In this document: in pieces, positions 26,229 to 33,979 of the stretch
Layout: each line of letters starts with the position of its first letter
How positions within the stretch are numbered: the stretch's first letter is position 1
Assembly: GCA_031296405.1 (NCBI GenBank)
Contig: JAVKKH010000001.1
Location: 233,258-297,257, forward strand
Length of the DNA: 64,000 nucleotides
Source: Candidatus Tepidifontimicrobium thermophilum
Lineage (GTDB): Bacteria > Sysuimicrobiota > Sysuimicrobiia > Sysuimicrobiales > Sysuimicrobiaceae
Direction: 5' to 3'
Notes under the pieces: generated by a model
What the model saw: only the letters and a program-made list of their open reading frames with translations
Database searches by the model: none
What the model was told of the DNA's origin: nothing
Program-made: the position numbers and the translations under genes

Positions 26229-27447
26229 CTCCTGGGCCGGATCCCCCGGAGCGCCGCGGGCCGCGGACGGCGGGCGCCCTTCCCGGCGGTGGAGCTTCCA
26301 GGGGCTCCGGGCGCAGCTGGCGCTGGCGTTCGCGGTGGTGGCGGTGCTGGCGGTGGCGGCGGTGGGGCTTTGGGCGCAGCACCTGACCGCGGTACGGTTC
26401 CAGGCCTACATGGAGCGGGTCCGGCGCGGGGAGGTCCCGTGGGTGGCCGAGCAGCCACCCCACGTGCGGGAGCTGTGGCTGCAGAACCTCAAGCCCAGCG
26501 CCCGGCTGTTCCGGGCGTCGCAGCGGAAGTTCCTGGCGGCTTTCAACCAGTCCCTCTGGCTGGGCGGGCTGACCGCGGCCACGGTGGCAGTCCTGGCAGG
26601 GCTGTGGCTGGCCGGGCGGATGGCGCGCCCCCTGGGGGAGCTGCGGGCCGCGGCCCGTGCCATCGCCGCCGGACGCCTGGACCAGCGCGTGCGGGCTGCG
26701 GGCGGGGAGATCGGTGAGGTGGCGGAGGCCTTCAACGCCATGGCCGCACGTCTGGAGGCGGACGACCGCCTGCGGAGGGAGTTCTTGGCCGCGGTCGCAC
26801 ACGAGCTGCGCACGCCCCTGGCGAACGTCCAGGCCCACCTGGAGGCGTTCCTGGACGGCGTGGCGGAGCCTACCCCGGAGCGCATCGCGGCCCTGCACAC
26901 CCAGACGGTGCTGCTGAGCCGCCTGGTGAGCGATCTGCGGGACCTCACCCTGGCCCAGGCGGGCGTGCTCCCCCTTCAGTACACGCACGTGGACCTGGGA
27001 GAGGTATGCCGGCAGGTCGTGGAGGCGCTGCAGCCGTGGTTCGAGGAGAGGGCGGTCGTCGCGGAGCTCCACGTGGAGGGCACGGTGCAGGTGTGGGGCG
27101 ACCTGCAGCGGGTGCGGCAGGTGGTGCAGAACCTCGTGCACAACGCGGTGCGGTTCAGTCCGCCCGGCGGCCGGGTGCGGCTGTCGCTGGCCGTCCGCGG
27201 GGCATGGGCGGAGGTGGCGGTGGAGGACGAGGGGCCGGGGATTTCGCCCCAGGACCTCGAGCGTGTGTTCGAGCCCTTCTACCGCGCGGATCCCGCCCGT
27301 AGCCGGCAGGGGGGCGGAAGCGGACTGGGCCTCGCGGTGGTCAAGCACCTGGTCTTGGCCCACGGCGGCACCGTGTGGGCGGAACGCCGGCCGGAGGGCG
27401 GCACCCGGTTCGTGGTCCGCCTCCCGGTTGCGTCCGCACCGCCATGA
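26212..27447 (+). CDS. Sensor histidine kinase (HAMP, two membrane segments)
   Basis: A 411-residue kinase. Membrane helix one is near residues 33-52 and helix two near residues 115-135, with a short (~60-residue) sensor region between them. HAMP follows (GRMARPLGELRAAARAIAAGRLDQRV), then the H-box AVAHELRTPL, N-box VVQNLVHNAVRF, and G-boxes EDEGPGIS and GGGSGLGLAVV. Pairs with the response regulator it overlaps. The signal is unknown; the co-transcribed secreted protease suggests cell-envelope stress. Confidence 0.94.
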   Translation: MGPAPDSWAGSPGAPRAADGGRPSRRWSFQGLRAQLALAFAVVAVLAVAAVGLWAQHLTAVRFQAYMERVRRGEVPWVAEQPPHVRELWLQNLKPSARLFRASQRKFLAAFNQSLWLGGLTAATVAVLAGLWLAGRMARPLGELRAAARAIAAGRLDQRVRAAGGEIGEVAEAFNAMAARLEADDRLRREFLAAVAHELRTPLANVQAHLEAFLDGVAEPTPERIAALHTQTVLLSRLVSDLRDLTLAQAGVLPLQYTHVDLGEVCRQVVEALQPWFEERAVVAELHVEGTVQVWGDLQRVRQVVQNLVHNAVRFSPPGGRVRLSLAVRGAWAEVAVEDEGPGISPQDLERVFEPFYRADPARSRQGGGSGLGLAVVKHLVLAHGGTVWAERRPEGGTRFVVRLPVASAPP

Positions 27448-28358
27448 ACTTCCGGTGGCCCGCGGTCCTGTGGGTGCTCGCCCTGTGGCCGCTCGGGGCG
27501 GTGGCCTGGAGCCTTGCGCTCCGGCGCCGGGCGCCCCGCGCTTACACGCACCCGGGCGTGGCGTGGGTGCCCGCGGCCGCCCTCGGGTTCCCGTGGTGGG
27601 CGTTTGCGGGAGCCCTCCTGCTGGCCACCCTGGCCTCTGCGCGGCCGGTGGCACCGTGGCCCGTGCCTGCCAAGTGGCCCGTGGTACTGGTGGTAGACGT
27701 GAGCCGCAGCATGGAAGAGACCGACATCCACCCGTCGCGCCTGGAGGCCGCCAAGCGGGCCGCCTCGGAGTTCCTCCGGCGGCTGCCGCCGGGGGTACGG
27801 GTCGGGCTGGTGACCTTCGGGAACTTCGCCAGCGTCATCGTGCCCGTGACCGCGGACCGCGGCCGCGTGGCCGACGCGGTGGCGCAGCTTGCGACCCAGC
27901 TACGCACGCAGCTGGGTGCGGGCCTGTTGGAGGCAGTGCGGTTACTGGAGCAGGAGGCTGAAGTGCGGGGCGAGCTGCGGGGCGTGGCCGTGCTGCTGTC
28001 AGACGGTCGGTACAGCGACGGGCCCACCCCGGACGAGGCCACGAAGCGGGCGGTCCAGGCCCGCGTGCGCGTGTACACCGTGGGGATCGCCACCACACGG
28101 CCCGCGCACTTGCTCCGCAGTGGGTACTGGGGCCTGCTGGATGAGCCTACGCTGCAAGCCATCGCGGAGCGCACGGGCGGCCGCTACTACCGCACCACCA
28201 GCGCCGGGGAGCTCCGAGAGGCCTACCGGGACTTGGCCCGGAAGGTGGGCTGGCGCTGGGCTCAGGAGGAGGTGGGAGCGGTGCTGGCCCTTGCCTCCGC
28301 GGTACTGCTGGTGTTCGGTCTGACCGCCTCCCTGCGCCGGGCGCCCCTGAGCGCGTGA
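27444..28358 (+). CDS. BatA-like membrane-anchored von Willebrand A domain protein
   Basis: A 304-residue protein with a membrane helix near each end of the N-terminal region and one near the C-terminus. The VWA domain between them has an intact MIDAS: DVSRSME (DxSxS), then VGLVTFGNFA and LLSDGRYSDG. Such proteins usually work with a MoxR AAA ATPase, which is not present nearby. The ATG overlaps the kinase stop, so it is probably part of the protease/two-component transcription unit. Confidence 0.85.
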   Translation: MNFRWPAVLWVLALWPLGAVAWSLALRRRAPRAYTHPGVAWVPAAALGFPWWAFAGALLLATLASARPVAPWPVPAKWPVVLVVDVSRSMEETDIHPSRLEAAKRAASEFLRRLPPGVRVGLVTFGNFASVIVPVTADRGRVADAVAQLATQLRTQLGAGLLEAVRLLEQEAEVRGELRGVAVLLSDGRYSDGPTPDEATKRAVQARVRVYTVGIATTRPAHLLRSGYWGLLDEPTLQAIAERTGGRYYRTTSAGELREAYRDLARKVGWRWAQEEVGAVLALASAVLLVFGLTASLRRAPLSA

Positions 28359-28440
28359 CCGGCGCTTGACGGCCCTGCGCCACCCTCCTATCGTCACACT
28401 GCGGTGTCGGTTTCGTGAGAACAGGTGTGGAGGAGATCCC

Positions 28441-29523
28441 GTGGGTCGGCTGACCCTGGCGGTGCTGTACGGCGGCCGCTCGGGTGAGCACGAGGTGTCC
28501 TGTGTGTCTGCCCGGAACGTCATCCGGGCTGCGGACCCGGACCGGTTCTCGGTGGTGGAGGTGTTCATCACGCCGGACGGCCGCTGGTCCGTGGACGGCA
28601 GGCCCGTGTGGCTGCGCTTGGACCGCGTGGGGAAGGCGGTTCTGGTGGTGGACGGGCGGGAGCTGAGCTGCGACGTCGTGTTCCCCGTGCTCCACGGCAC
28701 CTACGGCGAGGACGGGGCCGTGCAGGGGTTGCTGGAGATGGTGAACGTGCCGTACGTGGGCGCCGACGTGCTGGGCTCCGCGGTGGGGATGGACAAGGGC
28801 GTGCAGAAGGCCCTGCTGCGGGACGCGGGCCTGCCCGTGGTGCCCTTCGTGGTGGTGGAGGGGAGCCAGTGGGAGCGCGACCCAGCCGGCGTGCGCGCGC
28901 AGGTGGAGAGGCTGGGCTACCCGTGCTTCGTCAAGCCCACGCGCCTCGGTTCGTCCGTGGGCGTGCACCGGGTGGACCGGGCGGAGGCGCTGGCGGACGC
29001 GGTGCGGGACGCCCTCCGGTACGATCTCGCGGTGATCGTGGAGCGGGCGGTGCCCGACCCGGTGGAGGTGGAGGTGAGCGTGTTGGGCAACGACGACCCC
29101 GTGGTGTCCGTGCCGGGCGAGATCCGACCCGCACGGCCGCGGCACCTTTTCTACGACTACGAGGCGAAGTACGTGGACCCCGAGGGCGCTGAGCTGGTGA
29201 TCCCCGCGGCGATCCCAGCGGAGCGGGCGGAGGAGGTGCGGGGGCTAGCCTTGCGCGCCTTCCGGGCGCTCCGGCTGTGCGGGATGGCCCGGGTGGACTT
29301 CCTGCTGGAGCGGGAGGGCGCGGCGTACGTAAGCGAGGTCAACACCATCCCGGGCTTCACACCCGTCAGCATGTACCCGAAGCTGTGGGAGGCGTCAGGG
29401 GTCTCGTACCGCGAGCTCATCAGCCGGCTCGTGGACCTTGCCCTGGAGCGGTGGAGCCGACGCAACGCCCTGTGCACGGTGTACGAGGGGGGGCGGCGGA
29501 TCCGGGTGGAGGACCCCCAATGA
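28441..29523 (+). CDS. ddl: D-alanine--D-alanine ligase
   Basis: ATP-grasp enzyme that makes the D-Ala-D-Ala end of peptidoglycan. GTG 28441 follows a GGAGGAG site and gives 360 residues starting VGRLTLAVLYGGRSGEHEVS. Diagnostic motifs: HGTYGEDG, CFVKPTRLGSSVGV, YDYEAKYVD (omega-loop tyrosine, so alanine rather than lactate as acceptor), VDFLLER, and SEVNTIPGFTP. dapF overlaps its stop, linking two cell-wall steps. Presence of both implies a peptidoglycan wall. Confidence 0.95.
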   Translation: MGRLTLAVLYGGRSGEHEVSCVSARNVIRAADPDRFSVVEVFITPDGRWSVDGRPVWLRLDRVGKAVLVVDGRELSCDVVFPVLHGTYGEDGAVQGLLEMVNVPYVGADVLGSAVGMDKGVQKALLRDAGLPVVPFVVVEGSQWERDPAGVRAQVERLGYPCFVKPTRLGSSVGVHRVDRAEALADAVRDALRYDLAVIVERAVPDPVEVEVSVLGNDDPVVSVPGEIRPARPRHLFYDYEAKYVDPEGAELVIPAAIPAERAEEVRGLALRAFRALRLCGMARVDFLLEREGAAYVSEVNTIPGFTPVSMYPKLWEASGVSYRELISRLVDLALERWSRRNALCTVYEGGRRIRVEDPQ

Positions 29524-30383
29524 GCCGGTTCGTCAAGCTCCACGCCCTGGGCAACGACTACATCGTGCTGGAGGCTCACGGGCTGGACTTCCCCCTCACC
29601 CCGGAGGCGGTGCGCCGGCTGTGCGACCGGCACTTCGGAGTGGGGTCGGACGGGGTGCTGGTCCGCGTGCCTTCGGAACGGGCCGACTTCGGACTGCGCA
29701 TCTACAACCCCGACGGGAGCGAGGCGGAGAAGAGCGGCAACGGGCTGAGGATCTTCGCCAAGTACCTGTACGAGCACGGCCTGGCCCGTGTCCCGGAGTT
29801 CACCGTGGAGACCCCGGGCGGCGTGGTGCGGTGCGACGTGGAGGTCCGGGGCGGGCGGGTGGCGCAGGTCACCGTCGACATGGGAGAGGCGACCTTCAGC
29901 AGCCCGCGCATCCCCGTCCGGGGCGCCGCGCGGGAGGTGGTGGATGAGCCCCTGGAGGTCGAGGGGAGGACGGTGCGGATCACCGCGGTGAACGTGGGGA
30001 ACCCGCACTGTGTGGTGTTCACGCCCGACCTGAGCTCGGTGGACTTCTACCACCTGGGGCCCGCCCTGGAGCGCCACCCCGCTTTCCCCCAGCGGACCAA
30101 CGTGCAGTTCGCCCAGGTCCTGGGCCCGGACCGGGTTCGGATCCGGATCTGGGAGCGGGGTGCGGGGGAGACGCTGGCGTCGGGGTCCAGCGCCTGCGCG
30201 GTGGCCGCCGCGTGCGTGCGCCGCGGCCTCACCGGCCGCCAGCTGCGCGTGGAGATGGACGGTGGGGTCCTGTGGGTGTCCGTGGACGAAGGCTTTCGGC
30301 TGCGCATGGCCGGTCCCGCCAGTCAGGTGTACGCGGGCGAGCTGGCGCCGGAGTTCGTGGACCTCCTCCGGACCGCGGGGTGA
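29520..30383 (+). CDS. dapF: Diaminopimelate epimerase homologue with both catalytic cysteines replaced by serine
   Basis: A 287-residue protein with the DapF fold signature: FVKLHALGNDYIV at the start, FGVGSDGVL, NPDGSEAEKSGNG, NVGNPHCVVF and GAGETLASGSSACAVAA. In standard DapF the residue before GNG and the residue before GSG are the two catalytic cysteines that shuttle the alpha proton. Here both are serine (KSGNG and ASGSS). The rest is intact, with no frameshift. Either this lineage uses a serine variant, or the activity differs. The cell-wall context (after ddl) still favours meso-diaminopimelate. Confidence 0.87.
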   Translation: MSRFVKLHALGNDYIVLEAHGLDFPLTPEAVRRLCDRHFGVGSDGVLVRVPSERADFGLRIYNPDGSEAEKSGNGLRIFAKYLYEHGLARVPEFTVETPGGVVRCDVEVRGGRVAQVTVDMGEATFSSPRIPVRGAAREVVDEPLEVEGRTVRITAVNVGNPHCVVFTPDLSSVDFYHLGPALERHPAFPQRTNVQFAQVLGPDRVRIRIWERGAGETLASGSSACAVAAACVRRGLTGRQLRVEMDGGVLWVSVDEGFRLRMAGPASQVYAGELAPEFVDLLRTAG

Positions 30384-30386
30384 ACC

Positions 30387-31172
30387 GTGGCTGGGCCCCG
30401 CGGGGTGATCCTGGACCTGGACGGGGTGGTGTACCGGGGCCGCCAGGCCTTGCCCGGTTCCGTGGAGTTCCTGGCCTGGCTCCGCCGCCAAGGGATCCCC
30501 TACGCTTTCGTCACGAACAACTCCACCCGGACGCCGCGCCAGTACGTGCAGCATCTGCAGGACCTGGGGATCTCGGTGGAGGAGGACCAGGTGGTCACCT
30601 CGGCCCTCTGCGCGGCGGATTTGCTGCGCCGGTGGGAGCTTCGGGGGCGGGTGCTGGTGGTGGGGGGCGCAGGCCTGCGGGAGGCGGTGCAGCGGGCGGG
30701 CTACGAGCTCACGGAGGAGGCGGACGCGGTGGCGGTGGTGGTGGGACTGGACACCGACCTGACCTACGCGCGGCTGCGCACCGCCTGCTCCGCCATCCGG
30801 CGGGGCGCACACTTCGTGGCCACGAACCTGGACGCCAACCTGCCCGTGGAGGGCGAGCTGTGGCCCGGGGCAGGGGCCATCGTGGCGGCCGTGCGCACCG
30901 CCACGGGGCGCGAGCCCACCTCCGTGGGCAAACCGGAGCCGTACCCGTTTGAGATGGCCCTGCGGCGCCTGGGGACTTCCCCGGAGGAGACCCTCATGAT
31001 CGGCGACCAGATCGCCACCGACGTCCTGGGGGCTTTCCGGTTGGGGATGCGCACCGCACTGGTGCTCACCGGCGTGGCCTCCGCGGAGGAGCTGGAGCGT
31101 GCGGCGGTTCGGCCGGAGCTGGTCGCGCGCGACCTAGCCGAACTGCTGGGACGTCTGAGCCACGACCCGTAG
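30387..31172 (+). CDS. HAD-IIA family phosphatase (NagD/PNPase-like)
   Basis: A 261-residue HAD hydrolase from GTG 30387. Motif I is ILDLDGVVYRG, motif II FVTNNSTRTPRQY, motif III GKPEPYPFEMAL, motif IV MIGDQIATDV. The cap domain between II and III is of the C2 type of NagD/4-nitrophenylphosphatase proteins, which dephosphorylate sugar or nucleotide monophosphates. Substrate unknown. Starts 3 bases after dapF. Confidence 0.9.
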   Translation: MAGPRGVILDLDGVVYRGRQALPGSVEFLAWLRRQGIPYAFVTNNSTRTPRQYVQHLQDLGISVEEDQVVTSALCAADLLRRWELRGRVLVVGGAGLREAVQRAGYELTEEADAVAVVVGLDTDLTYARLRTACSAIRRGAHFVATNLDANLPVEGELWPGAGAIVAAVRTATGREPTSVGKPEPYPFEMALRRLGTSPEETLMIGDQIATDVLGAFRLGMRTALVLTGVASAEELERAAVRPELVARDLAELLGRLSHDP

Positions 31173-31181
31173 GAGGTGCCG

Positions 31182-32456
31182 ATGCGGAAGCTCCTGTACG
31201 TGATCCTGGACGGACTCGGAGACCGGCCCCTGGCGGCTCTCGGCGGGCGCACCCCCCTGGAAGCGGCCCGGACGCCGCACCTGGACGCCCTCGCGGCGGC
31301 CGGGCAACAGGGGCTTGTGGTGACGGTGGGCGAGGGGATCGCCCCCGAGTCTGACGTGGCGGTCACCGCCATCCTGGGCTACGACCCGTTCCGATACCAC
31401 GCAGGCCGTGGGCTGCTGGAGGCCCTGGGCATGGGCCTCCCCTTCCGGGACGGGAACCTCGCGCTCCGCGGGAACTTCGCCACCGCGGGGGAGGGACGGC
31501 GCATCCTGGACCGACGGGTGGGCCGGAGCCTGCGCAGCGAGGAGGCCAGGGAGCTGGCGCGGGCCGTCCAGGAGCAGGTGGAGCTCCCGGGAGCTACCTT
31601 CCGCTTCGAGGCCAGCGTGGGGCATCGTTGCGTGCTGGTGCTCTACGACGCCCAGGTGCAGCTGTCCGCGCAGGTGTCCAACACCGACCCCGCTTACGGT
31701 CGCGTGGGGGCGCTGGGCGTGGCCAGGACCGTGGTCAAAGACGAGGTGGAGACCTGCGTGCCCCTGGACGGCGCCCCGGGGGCCGTGCGGGCCGCAGAGC
31801 TGGTGAACGAGTTCACCGAGCGCAGCCGGCGGGTGCTGGACCAACACCCGGTGAACCTGCAACGCAGGGCCCGGGGTGAGCCTCCCGCGAACCTGGTCTT
31901 GCTCCGGGACGCCAGCGACCACGTCCCGCAGGTCCCTCCCTTCGCGGAACGGTTCGGCGCCCGGTTTGCGTGCTTCGTGGAGATGCCCGTGGAGAGGGGG
32001 ATCGCGCGGCTCCTGGGCATGGGCGTGGTGGAGGTGCCGCCCAGCGGCCGGCACACCACGGTGTACACCGCGTGGGCTGAGGAAGCACTGCGGCAGCTGG
32101 AGCGGTGGGACGGGCTGTACGTGCACTTGAAGGGACCCGACGAACCGGGTCACGACGGCGACGGGGAGGCCAAGCGCGCAGTGGTGGAAGGGATCGACGC
32201 CCACTTCTTCGGGCCCCTGCGGGAGGGAGTTGCCAGCCGCGGCGATGTGCTGGTGGCGGTGACCGCGGACCACGCCACCGTGTGCGAGCTGGGTGCCCAC
32301 ACAGATGACCCAGTCCCCTTGTTGGTGTGGGGCGCAGGTATAGACCCCGACCGCGCGGGACCGTTCGGGGAGAGCTCGGCCGCCAGGGGACGGCTGGGTC
32401 GGTTGCGTGGCGTGGACGTGCTCCCGCTGTTGTTCCGCCTCGCGCGGGCTACCTAG
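31182..32456 (+). CDS. apgM: Cofactor-independent phosphoglycerate mutase, archaeal type (ApgM)
   Basis: Interconverts 2- and 3-phosphoglycerate in glycolysis/gluconeogenesis. ATG 31182 is chosen over an in-frame GTG two codons upstream because AGGAGGTG is correctly spaced. The 424-residue product shows the alkaline-phosphatase-superfamily metal sites: LYVILDGLGDRP, PESDVAVTAILGYDP (catalytic Ser), HLKGPDEPGHDGD and TADHATVCELGAHTDDPVP. This is the ApgM family, not the larger GpmI, and is mostly archaeal or in thermophilic bacteria. Confidence 0.93.
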   Translation: MRKLLYVILDGLGDRPLAALGGRTPLEAARTPHLDALAAAGQQGLVVTVGEGIAPESDVAVTAILGYDPFRYHAGRGLLEALGMGLPFRDGNLALRGNFATAGEGRRILDRRVGRSLRSEEARELARAVQEQVELPGATFRFEASVGHRCVLVLYDAQVQLSAQVSNTDPAYGRVGALGVARTVVKDEVETCVPLDGAPGAVRAAELVNEFTERSRRVLDQHPVNLQRRARGEPPANLVLLRDASDHVPQVPPFAERFGARFACFVEMPVERGIARLLGMGVVEVPPSGRHTTVYTAWAEEALRQLERWDGLYVHLKGPDEPGHDGDGEAKRAVVEGIDAHFFGPLREGVASRGDVLVAVTADHATVCELGAHTDDPVPLLVWGAGIDPDRAGPFGESSAARGRLGRLRGVDVLPLLFRLARAT

Positions 32457-32488
32457 ACGGGGCCCGTCGGCCCCAGGGGTACGCTTTC

Positions 32489-33196
32489 GTGGAGACGCGC
32501 CTGGGCCCGCGGCCCCCAAGCGCGCCGCCGCTTCCGGGGGACACCCGGGACTACCGGACCGTCCGGGCGCTGGTACGTATCCTGCTGTGGTTCCTGTTTG
32601 GCTTTCGAACCGCGGGGCACGAGTTCTGTCCCCAGCGTGGACCGGCCATCGTGGCCGCCAACCACCGGTCGTGGCTGGATCCCGTGGTGCTGGCGGCGGC
32701 GCTGCCCCGGCGCGCGGTGTTCCTGGGAGCGGAGGAGCTGCTGGGCCAGCGCCTGACGCCAGGATTCGTACCGTGGGATCCTCTGATCCGGGTGATCGCT
32801 CCCTTCGTGCGCTGGTACGGGTTCATCCCGGTCCGCCGCACGGAGGTGGACCCCGGGGCGTACACCGGAGCGGGCTTCCGTGCAGCCCTTCAGGTCCTCG
32901 AGGCCGGGGGGCTACTGGCCCTGTTCCCGGAGGGCGGAGTCAACCGCACGGACCAACCCCTGGCGCCGCTGCGCCGCGGGGTTGCGGCGCTGAGCCTGCG
33001 CACGGGCGCGCCCGTGGTGCCCGCGTGGCTCTACGGGACGGACCGAGCGCTGCCCCTGGGCAGCGTGGTGCCACGGCCCCGGAGGGTTTCGGTGCGGTTC
33101 GGAACGCCCGTACCGCCACGGGCGGAAGGTGAGGACGCCCTGCTGGCCAGGGTCCGCCACGCGCTGCTGGAACTCTACGCCGCGGGCCCGCCCTGA
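32489..33196 (+). CDS. plsC: 1-acyl-sn-glycerol-3-phosphate acyltransferase (PlsC-like)
   Basis: A 235-residue membrane-associated acyltransferase of phospholipid synthesis. The HX4D box is NHRSWLD, and the substrate-binding motif FPEGG is followed by VNRTD. The start at GTG 32489 is uncertain; the frame is open upstream into apgM. The gene ends 22 bases inside the convergent nitrite-channel gene. Confidence 0.85.
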   Translation: METRLGPRPPSAPPLPGDTRDYRTVRALVRILLWFLFGFRTAGHEFCPQRGPAIVAANHRSWLDPVVLAAALPRRAVFLGAEELLGQRLTPGFVPWDPLIRVIAPFVRWYGFIPVRRTEVDPGAYTGAGFRAALQVLEAGGLLALFPEGGVNRTDQPLAPLRRGVAALSLRTGAPVVPAWLYGTDRALPLGSVVPRPRRVSVRFGTPVPPRAEGEDALLARVRHALLELYAAGPP

Positions 33197-33978
33197 GGGC
33201 GGTCAACGGCGGAGGGCCGGTGTGCCGCATACAGACCGAGGCCCGTAAACGCCAGCCCACCCACCACGTTGCCCGCCGTCACCGGAACCTGGTTCCACAG
33301 CCACCAGTCCGCCACCGACACCGGGGCTCCGGAGAGCATCCCCGCCGGGATGACAAACAGGTTCACCACGGAGTGCTCGAACCCCTGGCCGAAGAAGGTG
33401 AGAATGGGGAGCCACATGGCCGCGATCTTCCCGCTGGTGCTGTGGGAAGTGAAGGAGAGGACCACCCCGAGGGTCACCATCCAGTTGCACAGGACGGCCT
33501 TGACGAAAGCGGCCCGCAACCCCACCCACCCCAGTTGCGCGTACCCCGCGGTCTTGGCCTCCGCCACCGTCGCCAGCTGCTGCGCCATGGGGGAACCGGG
33601 CCCCATCGTGGCCGCGAACAGCAGCGCGTAGCTTACAGCTCCCAGCAGGTTGCCCAGGAACGCCCAGCTCCAGTTGCGGCACAGGTGCGTCCACCTGGCC
33701 CGTCCTTCCAGCACCGCCAGGGGCACCAGGGCGAAGTTCCCCGTGACCAGTTCGAGGCCGAGGAGCACGATCATCACGAACCCTGCGGGGAAGACCAGGG
33801 CCCCTGCGAGGGGGATCCGCGTCTGGAGGGTCGCGGTGAAAGCCAGGGTGGTGGCAAAGCCGAGCAGCGCACCCGACAGGAAACCTCGAAGGACCAGTTC
33901 ACGGGGCCGCAGCTGCGCTTTCGCGGCCCCAGCCTCCACCATCTGCTGCACCACCGCGTCCGGCCGCACGTACGACAT
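33175..33978 (-). CDS. Formate/nitrite transporter family channel (NirC-like)
   Basis: A 267-residue membrane protein with six helices. Family hallmarks are LELVTGNFALVPLAVLEGR, KAVLCNWMVTLGVVLSF, and GFEHSVVNLFVIPAGM, which carries the pore histidine in a GFEHSVxN motif. ATG 33978 sits one base after the nitrite reductase stop and has a GGGAGG site, so the two are translationally coupled. Nitrite, rather than formate, is inferred from that; a formate dehydrogenase is encoded 15 kb away, so formate cannot be excluded. Confidence 0.92.
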   Translation of the reverse strand: MSYVRPDAVVQQMVEAGAAKAQLRPRELVLRGFLSGALLGFATTLAFTATLQTRIPLAGALVFPAGFVMIVLLGLELVTGNFALVPLAVLEGRARWTHLCRNWSWAFLGNLLGAVSYALLFAATMGPGSPMAQQLATVAEAKTAGYAQLGWVGLRAAFVKAVLCNWMVTLGVVLSFTSHSTSGKIAAMWLPILTFFGQGFEHSVVNLFVIPAGMLSGAPVSVADWWLWNQVPVTAGNVVGGLAFTGLGLYAAHRPSAVDRPQGGPAA

Positions 33979-33979
33979 G

